This document shows, one piece after another, positions 33,303 to 42,399 of a DNA stretch of 64,000 nucleotides; the first letter of the stretch is position 1; each line of letters starts with the position of its first letter. The translations under genes were made by a program, and so were the position numbers. Origin of the DNA: CAWGOF01 sp963824225 (GTDB taxonomy: Bacteria; Acidobacteriota; Polarisedimenticolia; Polarisedimenticolales; Polarisedimenticolaceae). Below the pieces are notes generated by a model that was given only the letters and a program-made list of their open reading frames with translations, ran no database searches and was not told where the DNA came from. Location: NCBI GenBank assembly GCA_963824225.1, contig CAWGOF010000001.1, forward strand, positions 248,001-312,000, written 5' to 3'.

Positions 33303-33998
33303 TCAGCTCCGCCGACCCTGGATCCGGTGGATCAGGTCGGCGACGAACTCCTCGATCAGCAGGTCCATCGCCCGCAGGCGGCCCAGGAAATGGTTGTAGC
33401 CGATCACCGCGGGGATCGCCGCGGCGAGTCCCGCCGCCGTGGCCACCAGCGCCTCGGCGATCCCCGGCGCGTAGGCCGCGAGGCTCGCCGAGCCGCTCAT
33501 CCCGATCCCGCGGAACGCGTTCATGATCCCCCACACCGTGCCGAACAGCCCGATGAACGGCGTCGCGCTCGCGGTCGTGGCCAGGAATCCGAGGCTGCGC
33601 TCGAGCTCGCCGAGCTGCACCGACGCGCTCTTGCGCAGGACGCGATGCACGGCCTCGAGCCCCAGCGGCTCGAACCCCTCCGCGGCCGGCGGGTTCAGGC
33701 TGATCTCGCGGAACCCCGCGCGAAAGATGTCGGCCACCGGGCTGCCGGCCAGCGCACGCGTGTCGTCCTGGATCGCGGCCAGGCCGCCGCCGCGCTCGAA
33801 CCGCTCGAGGAACCGGTGGGACGTGCCCTCGGCGCGCCGGAACCGACGGTAGCGCTCGGCGATGATGCCCCACGACGCGACCGAGAACACGAGCAGCACG
33901 GCGAGAACGAACTTGGCCATCGGCCCGGCGTCGAGCACGAGGCTCCACACATCGAGCCCCGAGCCGGTACTGGCCAACGGGATGGGAGCCACGTTCAT
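33303..33998 (-). CDS. tolQ: TolQ/ExbB proton channel protein
   Basis: 231 residues with three membrane helices. The conserved core SLGFLATTASATPFIGLFGTVW and the helix ALVATAAGLAAAIPAVIGYN are those of the MotA/TolQ/ExbB family. ATG 33998 has AAGGA upstream and agrees with the promoter; an upstream in-frame ATG at 34067 would lie before the predicted transcription start. First gene of the tol-pal operon. Confidence 0.94.
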   Translation of the reverse strand: MNVAPIPLASTGSGLDVWSLVLDAGPMAKFVLAVLLVFSVASWGIIAERYRRFRRAEGTSHRFLERFERGGGLAAIQDDTRALAGSPVADIFRAGFREISLNPPAAEGFEPLGLEAVHRVLRKSASVQLGELERSLGFLATTASATPFIGLFGTVWGIMNAFRGIGMSGSASLAAYAPGIAEALVATAAGLAAAIPAVIGYNHFLGRLRAMDLLIEEFVADLIHRIQGRRS

Positions 33999-34047
33999 TC
34001 CTTGCTGGCGCGCAACGAACTCGGCGCGGCGACGACGAACGCCGGGT

Positions 34048-34077
34048 ATGCTATCGCACGGCTTCACCGCGCGTCAA
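34048..34077 (-). promoter_or_regulatory. Promoter for the tol-pal operon
   Basis: Minus strand TTGACG (34077-34072), 18-base spacer, TAGCAT (34053-34048). Transcription near 34041, 43 bases before tolQ. On the plus strand TATGCT (34047-34052) overlaps the same -10 and may serve the divergent recN gene. Confidence 0.65.
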
Positions 34078-34106
34078 AGCACGCGCTCCGGAGCGCGACG
34101 GAACCC

Positions 34107-35834
34107 GTGCTGCGTACGCTGCGCATCCGCGACCTGGCGATCCTCGACGACGTGACCGTCGAGTTCGGCGGCGGTTTGAACGTGCTGACCGGCGAGACCG
34201 GTGCCGGCAAATCGATTGTCGTGGACGCGCTGAGCCTGGTCGCCGGAGCGCGCGGGGACCGGTCGCTCGTTCGCGCGGGGAGCGAGCGTGCGATCGTCGA
34301 GGCGCTGTTCGAGATCGAGCCCGCGGGCGAGGCGGGCCGATGGCTCGTCGAGCACGGACTCGGGGAGCCTGGCGGGACCGAGCTCGTCGTACGCCGCGAG
34401 CTCGCGCCGTCGGGCGGCCGGATCTGGCTCGGCGGATCGCGGTGCACGCTCGCGCTCCTGGCCGAGATCGGGCCGGCACTCGTCGAGCTGCACGGCCAGC
34501 ACGAGTTCCGCACGCTGCTCGCGCCCGAGCGGCAACTGGCGATCCTCGACCGGTTCGCCGGGCCGGACGGTCCGGCGGAGACGGCCGAGGCTCACGCCGC
34601 GGTCGTCGCCGCGCGCCGCGCCGTTCGCGAGCTCGACCAGGCCGCGGCGAGCCGCGCCGCCCGTCGGGCCGAGCTCGAGGCGCTCGTTCGCGACGTCGAC
34701 GGGGCGCAGATCCGCCCCGGCGAGCTCGCGGAGCTCGACCGCGAGCGGCGGATCCTGCGCAACGCAGCGGCCGTCTCGCGGCTGCTCGACGAGCTGGTCG
34801 AGCTGACCGAGGACGGCGAGCCGAGCGCGGCAAGCCTCGCGTCCCAGGCCGCGCGCCGGGCGAACGAGCTCGCGGCGACCGACGGCTCGGTGCGCGAGCT
34901 GGCCGAGCGGATCGAGGCGGCCACGATCGAGCTCTCGGACGTCGGCGCGGCGTTTCGCGCGTACCGCGAGCGCGTCGACTTCCGCCCCGACCGCATCGAC
35001 TCGGTCGAGTCGCGGCACGCGGCGCTCTCGCGGCTCCTCGTGCGCCACGGCGCGACCGAGGACGAGCTGCTCGCGCGCCGCGAGTCGGCGGCGGCCGAGG
35101 TCGAGACGCTCGCGCGCGTCGCCGACGACCTGCGCGAGGCCCAGGCCGAGGCGGAGCGGACCGCGGGGCGGTACGCGACGGCGGCCCTGGCGCTGCGCGA
35201 GCGGCGGCGGTCGGCCGCGGAGCGCCTGGCCGCGGCGGTCGAGCGCCAACTCACCGAGCTCGCGCTGCCCAAGGCGCGGTTCGCCGTGCGCCTCGACGAG
35301 CCGGTGGGCGGGGACATGATCCCCGGGCCCGCAGGCGCTCTCGCGCTCTCGCCGCGAGGTGCCGATCGAGCCGAGTTCCAGCTCGCGGCGAACGCCGGCG
35401 AGCCGCTCGGGGCGCTGGCTCGTATCGCGTCGGGCGGCGAGCTGTCGCGGGTGCTCCTCGCGCTCCACGCCGTCGCCGAGGGCTCGGCGCCGGGAGGCCG
35501 CGTGCTCGTGTTCGACGAGGTCAACGCGGGGGTCGGGGGCCGCGTGGCCGACGCGGTCGGGGCTCGGCTCCACCGGCTCGCTGCGCGCAACCAGGTCCTG
35601 TGCGTGACCCACTTGGCCCAGGTCGCGGCCTACGCCGACCGGCATTTCGCGGTCGACAAGCGCGTCGTGAGCGGCCGCACGCACGCGTCGGTCGCGCGTC
35701 TCGACGAGGCGCGGTGCGTCGACGAGCTGGCCCGGATGGTCGGCGGCCGCGAGGCAACCGAGCTGTCGCGGCGCCACGCGGCCGAGCTCGTGCTCGCCGC
35801 GCGGCGCCGGGAGCTCGACGGAGGAGGTCCATGA
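34107..35834 (+). CDS. recN: DNA repair protein RecN
   Basis: SMC-like ATPase of double-strand break repair, 575 residues. Walker A in NVLTGETGAGKSIVVDALSL, hinge-side coiled coils (residues ~160-370), then signature ARIASGGELSRVLLAL, Walker B VLVFDEVNAGVGG and VLCVTHLAQVAAYADRH. GTG 34107 begins LRTLRIRDLAILDDV. Stop overlaps the coaD ATG. Confidence 0.94.
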   Translation: MLRTLRIRDLAILDDVTVEFGGGLNVLTGETGAGKSIVVDALSLVAGARGDRSLVRAGSERAIVEALFEIEPAGEAGRWLVEHGLGEPGGTELVVRRELAPSGGRIWLGGSRCTLALLAEIGPALVELHGQHEFRTLLAPERQLAILDRFAGPDGPAETAEAHAAVVAARRAVRELDQAAASRAARRAELEALVRDVDGAQIRPGELAELDRERRILRNAAAVSRLLDELVELTEDGEPSAASLASQAARRANELAATDGSVRELAERIEAATIELSDVGAAFRAYRERVDFRPDRIDSVESRHAALSRLLVRHGATEDELLARRESAAAEVETLARVADDLREAQAEAERTAGRYATAALALRERRRSAAERLAAAVERQLTELALPKARFAVRLDEPVGGDMIPGPAGALALSPRGADRAEFQLAANAGEPLGALARIASGGELSRVLLALHAVAEGSAPGGRVLVFDEVNAGVGGRVADAVGARLHRLAARNQVLCVTHLAQVAAYADRHFAVDKRVVSGRTHASVARLDEARCVDELARMVGGREATELSRRHAAELVLAARRRELDGGGP

Positions 35835-36352
35835 CCACGCCTGCATCTTCGCGCATCGCGGTGTACCCCGGGACGTTCGATCCGGTCACGAACGGGCACC
35901 TCGACCTGGCCGAGCGCGGGCGGCGCCACTTCGATCAGCTGGTGCTCGCGATCCTGCGCAACGAGGACAAGCAGCCGATGTTCACGGTCGACGAGCGCGC
36001 GACGCTCCTGCGCGAGGCGGTTGCCCCGTGGGACAACGTGACGGTCGACGTGTTCGACGGGCTGCTCGTGAACTACGCGCAGCGCGTCGGCGCCCGGCTG
36101 ATCCTGCGCGGGATCCGCGCGATCACCGACCTCGAGTACGAGATGCAGATGGCGATGATGAACCGCAAGCTCGCCCCGCAGATCGAGACGGTGTTCCTCG
36201 TCCCGAGCGAGGCCTACTCGTACGTGTCGAGCCGGCTGGTCCGCGAGGTCGCTCGGCTCGGGGGCGACGTCTCGGAGCTCGTCCCGCCGCACGTGGCCCG
36301 CGCGCTGAGACAGCGCTTGGCGCCCAGGGGTTCCGGTATACTCGGGGGGTGA
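35831..36352 (+). CDS. coaD: Phosphopantetheine adenylyltransferase
   Basis: Penultimate step of coenzyme A synthesis. 173 residues: nucleotidyltransferase motif YPGTFDPVTNGHLDL with the TxGH site, ILRGIRAITDLEYEMQMAMMN, and SSRLVREVARLGGDV. RBS GGAGG before ATG. Overlaps recN and the NfeD-type gene at its two ends. Confidence 0.96.
   Translation: MTTPASSRIAVYPGTFDPVTNGHLDLAERGRRHFDQLVLAILRNEDKQPMFTVDERATLLREAVAPWDNVTVDVFDGLLVNYAQRVGARLILRGIRAITDLEYEMQMAMMNRKLAPQIETVFLVPSEAYSYVSSRLVREVARLGGDVSELVPPHVARALRQRLAPRGSGILGG
36337..36342 (+). promoter_or_regulatory. -10 element (leaderless GTG start)
   Basis: TATACT ends 7 bases before GTG 36349, inside the end of coaD. It would allow separate transcription of the NfeD/SPFH pair with no leader. 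Confidence 0.4.
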
Positions 36353-37650
36353 CGAGGTGGGTGTTCTCCCTGCTCGCCGCGTGCGTGTGCGCAGGGTGGG
36401 CCGAGGCCGCGCCGTCGATCCGGCTCGTCGAGTTCGACGCGCCGTTGACCCCACTCAACGTGCTGCGCATCACGCGTGCGATCGACGACGCCGAGACGGC
36501 GGGCGACGCGTTCGTGCTGATCGAGCTCGACACGCCGGGCGGGCTCGTCGACTCGACCGAGGCGGTGGTCAAGCGCATGCTCGCCGCGCGTGTGCCGATC
36601 GTCGTGTGGGTCGGCCCGGCGGGAGCCAAGGCCGCGTCGGGCGGGTTCTTCCTGCTGATCGCCGCCGACGTCGCCGCGATGGCCCCCGGCACGCGTACGG
36701 GCGCGGCCAAGACGGTGTTCGGCGTGATGGAGAGCGCGGAGGAGAACCGGGGTCTGAAGAAGATGGATCAAGATCTCGCGGCCCTGGCCCGCTCGATCGC
36801 CGCGCGCCGCGGGCGTGACCCCCAGGCCTGCGAGGACGCCGTGTTCGAGGCGCGGTCGTACGAGGAGTCGGTGGCGCTCGAGCGCAGGATCGTCGACCTC
36901 GTCGTGCCGACACGCGAGGCGCTGCTCGCCGCCCTCGATGGCCGGGACGTGACGCGCTTCGACGGCACGACGACCAAGCTCGAGACCGCGGGCGCCGGGT
37001 TCGTGGTTACCCAGTTCTCGCTGCGCCACCGGTTCCTCGAGGCCCTGGCCACGCCGATCCTGGCGACGCTCCTGCTGTTCGGCGGCCTGCTCGGCCTGTA
37101 CGTCGAGTTCACGCATCCGGGCGTGGTGTTCCCCGGAGTGGCCGGCGCGCTGTGCCTGCTGCTCTTCGCGCTGACGGCGCAGGTCCTGCCGATATCGACG
37201 ATCGGGATCCTGCTCGTCGCGCTCGGCCTGCTCATGTTCCTGCTCGAGATCAAGGTGACGTCGTTCGGCATGCTCACGGTCGGCGGGGCGGCATGCCTGC
37301 TGCTCGGCGGGTTCCTGCTGATCGACGCGCCGATCCCCGAGCTGCGCGTGCCGCTCGCGTTCTTGGTTCCGCTCGCGGCCGCGGTGACGCTCGTCGCCGC
37401 CGTGGCCGTGCGTCTCGCCGTTCGCGCGCAGCGCGCGCCGGTCGTCGGGATGCTCGGCGAGATCGGCACCGTGCTGGAGGACCTCGCGCCCGCGGGCAAG
37501 GTGTTCGTCCACGGTGAGACGTGGAACGCGAGCGCCGCGAGCCCACCGATCCCGCGCGGCGTCCGCGTGCGCGTGCTGCGGGTCGAGAGCCTGAACCTGA
37601 TCGTCGAGCCCGCAGGACCCGAGATCCTCGGGTCCACCGTCCGAACCTGA
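36349..37650 (+). CDS. NfeD-family membrane-bound serine protease (ClpP-class)
   Basis: 433 residues. Signal peptide; ClpP-like protease domain with LIELDTPGGLVDSTEAVVK and VGPAGAKAASGGFFLLIAAD containing the Ser nucleophile, and the Lys in TRTGAAKTVFG; then five membrane helices (residues ~240-360) and a C-terminal NfeD OB domain (GEIGTVLEDLAPAGKVFVHG). Such proteases cleave stomatin-like proteins; the partner SPFH gene follows after 9 bases. Confidence 0.93.
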   Translation: MTRWVFSLLAACVCAGWAEAAPSIRLVEFDAPLTPLNVLRITRAIDDAETAGDAFVLIELDTPGGLVDSTEAVVKRMLAARVPIVVWVGPAGAKAASGGFFLLIAADVAAMAPGTRTGAAKTVFGVMESAEENRGLKKMDQDLAALARSIAARRGRDPQACEDAVFEARSYEESVALERRIVDLVVPTREALLAALDGRDVTRFDGTTTKLETAGAGFVVTQFSLRHRFLEALATPILATLLLFGGLLGLYVEFTHPGVVFPGVAGALCLLLFALTAQVLPISTIGILLVALGLLMFLLEIKVTSFGMLTVGGAACLLLGGFLLIDAPIPELRVPLAFLVPLAAAVTLVAAVAVRLAVRAQRAPVVGMLGEIGTVLEDLAPAGKVFVHGETWNASAASPPIPRGVRVRVLRVESLNLIVEPAGPEILGSTVRT

Positions 37651-37659
37651 GGAGCCTCC

Positions 37660-38409
37660 ATGGAACCGTTCCTGCTCGGAATCATCGTCGCGATCGGGTT
37701 CCTGCTGTTCGTCGTGACGCAGGCCGTGCGGATCCTCCCGGAGTACGAGCGCGGGGTCGTGTTCCGGCTGGGCCGCCTGCGCGGGTCGGACTACGGCCCC
37801 GGACTGTTCTTCCTCATCCCGCTCGTCGACCGCATGGTCCGCGTGTCGCTGCGCACGATCGTCCACGACGTGCCGCCGCAGGACGTCATCACCCGCGACA
37901 ACGTGTCGGTGAAGGTCAACGCGGTCGTGTTCTTCCGGGTCGTGCACCCGCGCCAGGCGATCGTCGAGGTCGAGAACTTCCACTACGCCACGAGCCAGCT
38001 GGCCCAGACCACCCTGCGCTCGGTCCTGGGGCAGGTCGAGCTCGACGGCCTCCTGGCCGAGCGGGAGAAGATCAACCATCAGCTCCAGGCGATCCTCGAC
38101 CAGCAGACCGACCCCTGGGGCATCAAAGTCTCGGCGGTCGAGGTCAAGCACGTCGACCTGCCCGAGGAGATGCGCAAGGCGATGTCCCGTCAGGCCGAGG
38201 CCGAGCGCGAAAAACGGGCCAAGATCATCCACGCCGAGGGGGAGTCCCAAGCGGCCGCAACCCTGGCCCGGGCGGCCGACGAGCTGGCCCGAAGCCCGTC
38301 GGCGATGCAGCTACGGTACTTGCAGACCTTGACGGAAATCGCCTCGGAGCGAAATTCAACCCTGATCTTCCCGATCCCGGTGGAGCTGCTGCGGTCGTTC
38401 GCCAAGTAG
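37660..38409 (+). CDS. SPFH/band-7 (slipin, stomatin-like) protein
   Basis: 249 residues. N-terminal membrane hairpin (LLGIIVAIGFLLFVVTQAV), then the SPFH domain: RILPEYERGVVFRLGR, DVPPQDVITRDNVSVKVNAV, and the coiled-coil EEMRKAMSRQAEAEREKRAK. Forms membrane-domain oligomers. Partner of the NfeD protease just upstream, a very widespread pair. RBS GGAGCC before ATG. Confidence 0.94.
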   Translation: MEPFLLGIIVAIGFLLFVVTQAVRILPEYERGVVFRLGRLRGSDYGPGLFFLIPLVDRMVRVSLRTIVHDVPPQDVITRDNVSVKVNAVVFFRVVHPRQAIVEVENFHYATSQLAQTTLRSVLGQVELDGLLAEREKINHQLQAILDQQTDPWGIKVSAVEVKHVDLPEEMRKAMSRQAEAEREKRAKIIHAEGESQAAATLARAADELARSPSAMQLRYLQTLTEIASERNSTLIFPIPVELLRSFAK

Positions 38410-38430
38410 CCGGCGACGGCGAGGGAGAGC

Positions 38431-39498
38431 GTGAGGGCGGCGGAAAAGACGGTAGGCGAGGTCCGGACGAGGCGCGATCCGGCGACGCGGGACGACCCGG
38501 CGCTGCAGGACGCGGTGCTGCGGGTCCATCGCGAGATGGAGCTCGCGGGCCAGATCCGCGGGCTGCTCGAGGTCGCGCGGGCGTGGACCGGCGGGACCTT
38601 CGCGTGCGGCTTCGGCGCGGCGGGCGACGGGCGGATCCTCGCGCCGGTCTCGCCCGTCGGGGGCGAGGACGACCCGCGGTTCCAGGCGTTCGCCGGTCTG
38701 CCGGCGGCCGACGCCGCGAGCTGGCTCGCGAGCGAGCCGTGCCTGGCGCAGGGCCTGGGGGCGTTCGCCGGTGCCGCTCCCGACTGGCCCGGTCCGCGAC
38801 CGGCGTTCTCCGTGGCGCTCGCGGTGCGGGACGGCTCGGGGCGTGCGGCGGGAGCGCTGCTCGTGTGCGTCGATGCGCCGCCGACCGACGAGGCTCTCGC
38901 TCGGCTCGCCGAGCTGCTCGAGCGTTGCCGACCGGCCGTCGACAACGGGCTGCGGGTCCTCGCGCTGCGCGAGCTGGTCATCAAGGACGATACGGCCCAC
39001 TGCTTCAATCGGCGGTATTTCGAGGAGTTCTTGCCCGAGGAGCTGGCTCGCGCGAGCCGGTTCCGGTCCCCGGTGTCGCTGATCTTCCTCGACATGGACA
39101 ACCTGAAGCAGGTCAACAACCGCTACGGTCACGCGGTGGGGAGCCGGATCTTGCGCGAGGTGGCGACGCGCGTGCGCGGTCGCGTGCGCAAGTTCGACAA
39201 GCTGTTCCGCTTCGGCGGGGACGAGTTCTGCATCGTCCTGCCCGAGACCGCGTGGCACGGTGCGCTCGAGGTGGCCGAGCGCGTCAAGGAGGCGATCTCG
39301 GCCCGGCCATTCCTCGAGGGTGAGGTCGTGCCGGGCGTGCCGATGTCGGCGTCCCTGGGCATCGCCTCGTTCCCGCTCCACGCGCGCACGCAGGCCGACC
39401 TGATCGAGCGTGCCGACCGGGCGATGCAGCGCATCAAGGGTGCGGGCAAGAACGCGATCGGCGTGGCGGCACTCGATGCGGATGGCCATGGAGGGTGA
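38431..39498 (+). CDS. GAF-like sensor with GGDEF diguanylate cyclase domain
   Basis: 355 residues. The N-terminal ~190 residues look like a degenerate GAF sensor. The C-terminal GGDEF domain has SLIFLDMDNLKQVNNRYGH, the active motif GGDEF in FRFGGDEFCIVLPE, and an RxxD inhibitory site (RKFD) five residues before it. It should make c-di-GMP with product feedback. GTG 38431. Overlaps the SPOR gene. Confidence 0.93.
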   Translation: MRAAEKTVGEVRTRRDPATRDDPALQDAVLRVHREMELAGQIRGLLEVARAWTGGTFACGFGAAGDGRILAPVSPVGGEDDPRFQAFAGLPAADAASWLASEPCLAQGLGAFAGAAPDWPGPRPAFSVALAVRDGSGRAAGALLVCVDAPPTDEALARLAELLERCRPAVDNGLRVLALRELVIKDDTAHCFNRRYFEEFLPEELARASRFRSPVSLIFLDMDNLKQVNNRYGHAVGSRILREVATRVRGRVRKFDKLFRFGGDEFCIVLPETAWHGALEVAERVKEAISARPFLEGEVVPGVPMSASLGIASFPLHARTQADLIERADRAMQRIKGAGKNAIGVAALDADGHGG

Positions 39499-40054
39499 GC
39501 GCCGGGACTCCGCGGTCCGGGAGATCCGGCTCGAGGGGCTCGGCCTCGCGGTCGCAGGCGTCGTCCTGGTCGCGCTCCTCGGCGGGGCGTTCTGGCTCGG
39601 CCGCGAGGTCGGGCGCTCGGGCGCAAGCGTTCCCGGCTCGTCGAGCGAGACGCGCTCGAACGGCAAGGGCACCGAGTCGCCGGTCGACGTCGGCGCGTCG
39701 CAGGACTTCTTCGACAGCACCGATCGTCCGGGACAGGCGCTCGAGCCCGGCCGCGAGGCCCAGCGCAAGGAGCGCAGCGGAACGGCCCCATCCGGGGCGC
39801 CCGCACCGACGCTCGCCCCCGGCCCGTTCCTCGTCCAGGTGTGGGCTGGCCGAGACCGTCCGACCGGCGAGCGGCTCGTCGGCGCGCTCCAGGCCGCAGG
39901 CTACGGTGTGCGCATGTACGCCGAGTCCTCGGCCGGCGACACGCTGTTCAAGGTCCGCGTCGGCGGGTACGAGAGCGAGGCGAAGGCCCGGGAAGCGGTC
40001 GAAGACTTGAAGACCCGCGGCTACCGCGGGGCCTGGGTCTCGTCCACGCCGTAG
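39482..40054 (+). CDS. SPOR-domain membrane protein
   Basis: 190 residues (ATG 39482; ATG 39488 also possible). One membrane helix (LGLAVAGVVLVALLGGAFWLG), a disordered linker, and a C-terminal SPOR domain: GPFLVQVWAGRDRPTGERLV to YRGAWVSSTP. SPOR domains bind denuded glycan strands at the septum, so a role in division or wall remodelling is likely. Confidence 0.85.
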   Translation: MAMEGERRDSAVREIRLEGLGLAVAGVVLVALLGGAFWLGREVGRSGASVPGSSSETRSNGKGTESPVDVGASQDFFDSTDRPGQALEPGREAQRKERSGTAPSGAPAPTLAPGPFLVQVWAGRDRPTGERLVGALQAAGYGVRMYAESSAGDTLFKVRVGGYESEAKAREAVEDLKTRGYRGAWVSSTP

Positions 40055-40095
40055 CGCGCCGACCGTATGGTACTGTTCCGGGCGAGGAGCGAGCG

Positions 40096-41242
40096 GTGGT
40101 GACGACCGATTTTCAGGAGCCCGCGGAGCGGATCCGCACTCTGGCCGAGAAGGTGCAGGGGTTGCGGAGGTTCCTTTGATGTCGATGGCAAGACCTCGGC
40201 CATCGCCGCGCTCGACGAGCGTCTGACCCAGCCCGAAGTCTGGGGCGACCCCGATCAGGCCGGACGGTTGCGCAAGGAGCGCTCGCGGCTCCTCGCCGCG
40301 GTCGGTGTCGCCGACCGACTGAAGATCCTGCTCGACGAGGCCGAGACGCTGCTCGAGCTGGGCCGGGAGGGCGAGGAGGTCGGTCCCGAGCTCGCGAGCG
40401 CGGTGAACGCGCTCGCGGCCCACGTGGAGGCGACCGAGCTCGACACGCTCTTGACCGGGGAGTACGACGCGACCGACGCGATCCTCGAGGTCCATCCCGG
40501 TGCCGGTGGCACCGAATCGCAGGACTGGGCCCAGATGCTGCTCCGGATGTACACGCGGTGGGCCGAGAGCCGAGGCTACGGCGCCGAGGTCCTCGATTGG
40601 CAGGATGGCGACGAGGCCGGGATCAAGAGCGCGACGCTGTCGATCCGCGGTCCGAACGCCTACGGGTACCTCAAGGGCGAGCGTGGCGTGCACCGGCTCG
40701 TCCGCATCTCGCCGTACGATGCCCAGGGGCGCCGTCACACGTCGTTCGCGTCGGTCGAGATCCTGCCCGACGTCGAGGACGACCTGACCGTCGACATCGA
40801 CGAGAAGGACCTGCGCGTCGACACGTACCGCTCGTCGGGCGCCGGCGGCCAACACGTGAACAAGACCGATTCGGCGATCCGGATCACGCACCTGCCGAGC
40901 GGCATCGTCGTGGCGTGCCAGAACGAGCGTTCGCAGCACCGCAATCGCGACCTGGCGATGAAGATCCTGCGGGCCAAGCTGTTCACGCGGGCCCAGCAGG
41001 AAGCCGACGAGAAGCTCGCGCGCGAGGTCGGGGTGAAGAAAAAGATCGAGTGGGGGAGCCAGATCCGGTCGTACGTTCTCGCCCCGTACCGGCTGGTGAA
41101 AGACCATCGCACGAGCCACGAGGTCGGAACGGCCGACCGCGTGCTCGACGGTGACCTCGACGGGTTCCTGCGCGCCACGCTCCTGGCCCAGCGGGAGGAG
41201 GGGCGTGAGTCGGGGCCGGTGCGGCGGGAGGCACGGTCGTGA
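40096..41242 (+). CDS. prfB: Peptide chain release factor 2, with programmed +1 frameshift
   Basis: RF2 ends translation at UGA and UAA. Joined frame: 40096-40176, skip T40177, then 40178-41242. The zero frame reads KVQGLRRFL then TGA (40177-40179). The +1 frame continues DVDGKTSAIAAL. GGQ motif in SSGAGGQHVNKTDSAIR. The codon-recognition tripeptide is SPY in VRISPYDAQGRRHTSFA, where E. coli has SPF. ~381 residues. Start GTG 40096 or 40099; GGCGAGGAG lies upstream. Overlaps hrcA (GTGA). Confidence 0.95.
40165..40180 (+). promoter_or_regulatory. RF2 autoregulatory frameshift site
   Basis: Shine-Dalgarno-like GCGGAGG, three bases (TTC), then CTT TGA T. The geometry is that of E. coli prfB, where AGGGGG lies three bases before CUUUGA. 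Low RF2 lets the ribosome slip +1 on CUU; high RF2 terminates at UGA. Confidence 0.93.
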
Positions 41243-42300
41243 CGCGAACGCCCCAGGATCCGACCGGCCTCGACGAGCGCTCGCGCGACGTGCTCGTCGC
41301 GCTCGTGCGGCACCACATCCACAGCGGTCAGCCGGTCGGCTCGAGCGCCGTGTCGCGGGACCTGCGGACCGAGCTGTCGCCAGCGTCGGTCCGGGCGATC
41401 ATGGCCGAGCTCGAGGAGCGCGGCCTCCTGGCGCAGCCGCACACGTCGGCCGGACGTGTGCCGACCGATCGGGCGTTCCGGTTCTACGTCGATCACCTGG
41501 CAGGCCGCCCGAAGCTCGCGCCGACCGCGGCGCGCTCGATCGAACACGCGCTCGCCGGAGCCGGCGGCATCGACGCGGTGCTCGAGGAGGCTTCGCGTCA
41601 GCTGTCCCGCCTGTCGCACCACGTCGGGATCGTGCTCGGGCCCGACCTGCGCCGGCTGATCGTCGAGCGCCTCGATTTCGTACGGCTCGACGACCGCCGC
41701 GTCGTTGCGTTGCTCCTCGATCGAGCCGGACGCGTGCACGATCGCGTGCTGACGCTGCCCGACGCTCCGCCCGCCGCCGAGCTCGAGCGCGCCGGGCGGT
41801 ACCTGTCGGACGAGCTGGCCGGGCGAACGCTGCCCGAGATGCGGCGTCTCGTCGAATCGCGCCTGGCCGAGGATCGCGCGGCGTACGACCGCCTGATGGC
41901 GCTGGCCCTCGAGCTCGGCCGCCGGGCGCTGGCCGAGGTGGACGATGAGGAGGCGCGCCTGTTCGTCGAGGGCGCGTCGAACCTGCTCGGGCTACCGGAC
42001 TTCCCGGACCTCGACCTGCTGCGGGACATGCTCCGGGCGCTCGAGGACAAGCGCCGCTTGGCCGACCTGCTGACCCGGATCCTCGAAGAGGGGGGACCGC
42101 GCGTGGTCATCGGCCAGGAGAACCCCGTGACCGCCCTCGCCCGCGGGGCCCTCGTCGTGGCGACCTACGGGACCGAGAGCGGGGCGATCGGGATGGTCGG
42201 CCTGGTCGGGCCGGTCCGGATGGCCTATCCGCGGTCGCTCGGCCTCGTGACCCATCTGGCCGACCTGTTGTCCCAGCGCCTCGCGGCGTCCGGGAATTGA
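41239..42300 (+). CDS. hrcA: Heat-inducible transcription repressor HrcA
   Basis: 353 residues. N-terminal winged helix (LDERSRDVLVALVRHHIHSGQPVGSSAV, PHTSAGRVPTDRAFRFYVD), central GAF-like dimer domain, C-terminal VVIGQENPVTALARGALVVATYG. HrcA represses chaperone operons through CIRCE elements. I find no CIRCE inverted repeat in front of prfB, hrcA, grpE or dnaK here. Heads grpE-dnaK-dnaJ. Confidence 0.95.
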   Translation: MTRTPQDPTGLDERSRDVLVALVRHHIHSGQPVGSSAVSRDLRTELSPASVRAIMAELEERGLLAQPHTSAGRVPTDRAFRFYVDHLAGRPKLAPTAARSIEHALAGAGGIDAVLEEASRQLSRLSHHVGIVLGPDLRRLIVERLDFVRLDDRRVVALLLDRAGRVHDRVLTLPDAPPAAELERAGRYLSDELAGRTLPEMRRLVESRLAEDRAAYDRLMALALELGRRALAEVDDEEARLFVEGASNLLGLPDFPDLDLLRDMLRALEDKRRLADLLTRILEEGGPRVVIGQENPVTALARGALVVATYGTESGAIGMVGLVGPVRMAYPRSLGLVTHLADLLSQRLAASGN

Positions 42301-42399
42301 CCGCGCGCGACCTCCGCCCCAGATTCTGACTCGCGGCGGTGTGCCGGGGTCCGCGCTCGAGCGGCCGCCGATTCACGACACGCCGACGGGGACGACCGC

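Noticed and set aside
32460..34106. Plus-strand frame running into recN from far upstream
   Set aside because: It lies antisense to tonB/tolA, tolR and tolQ. RecN begins at GTG 34107, where the family sequence starts.
42301..42399. CIRCE operator before grpE
   Set aside because: No GAGTGCTAA-type inverted repeat is present; only AGATTC resembles a weak -10.
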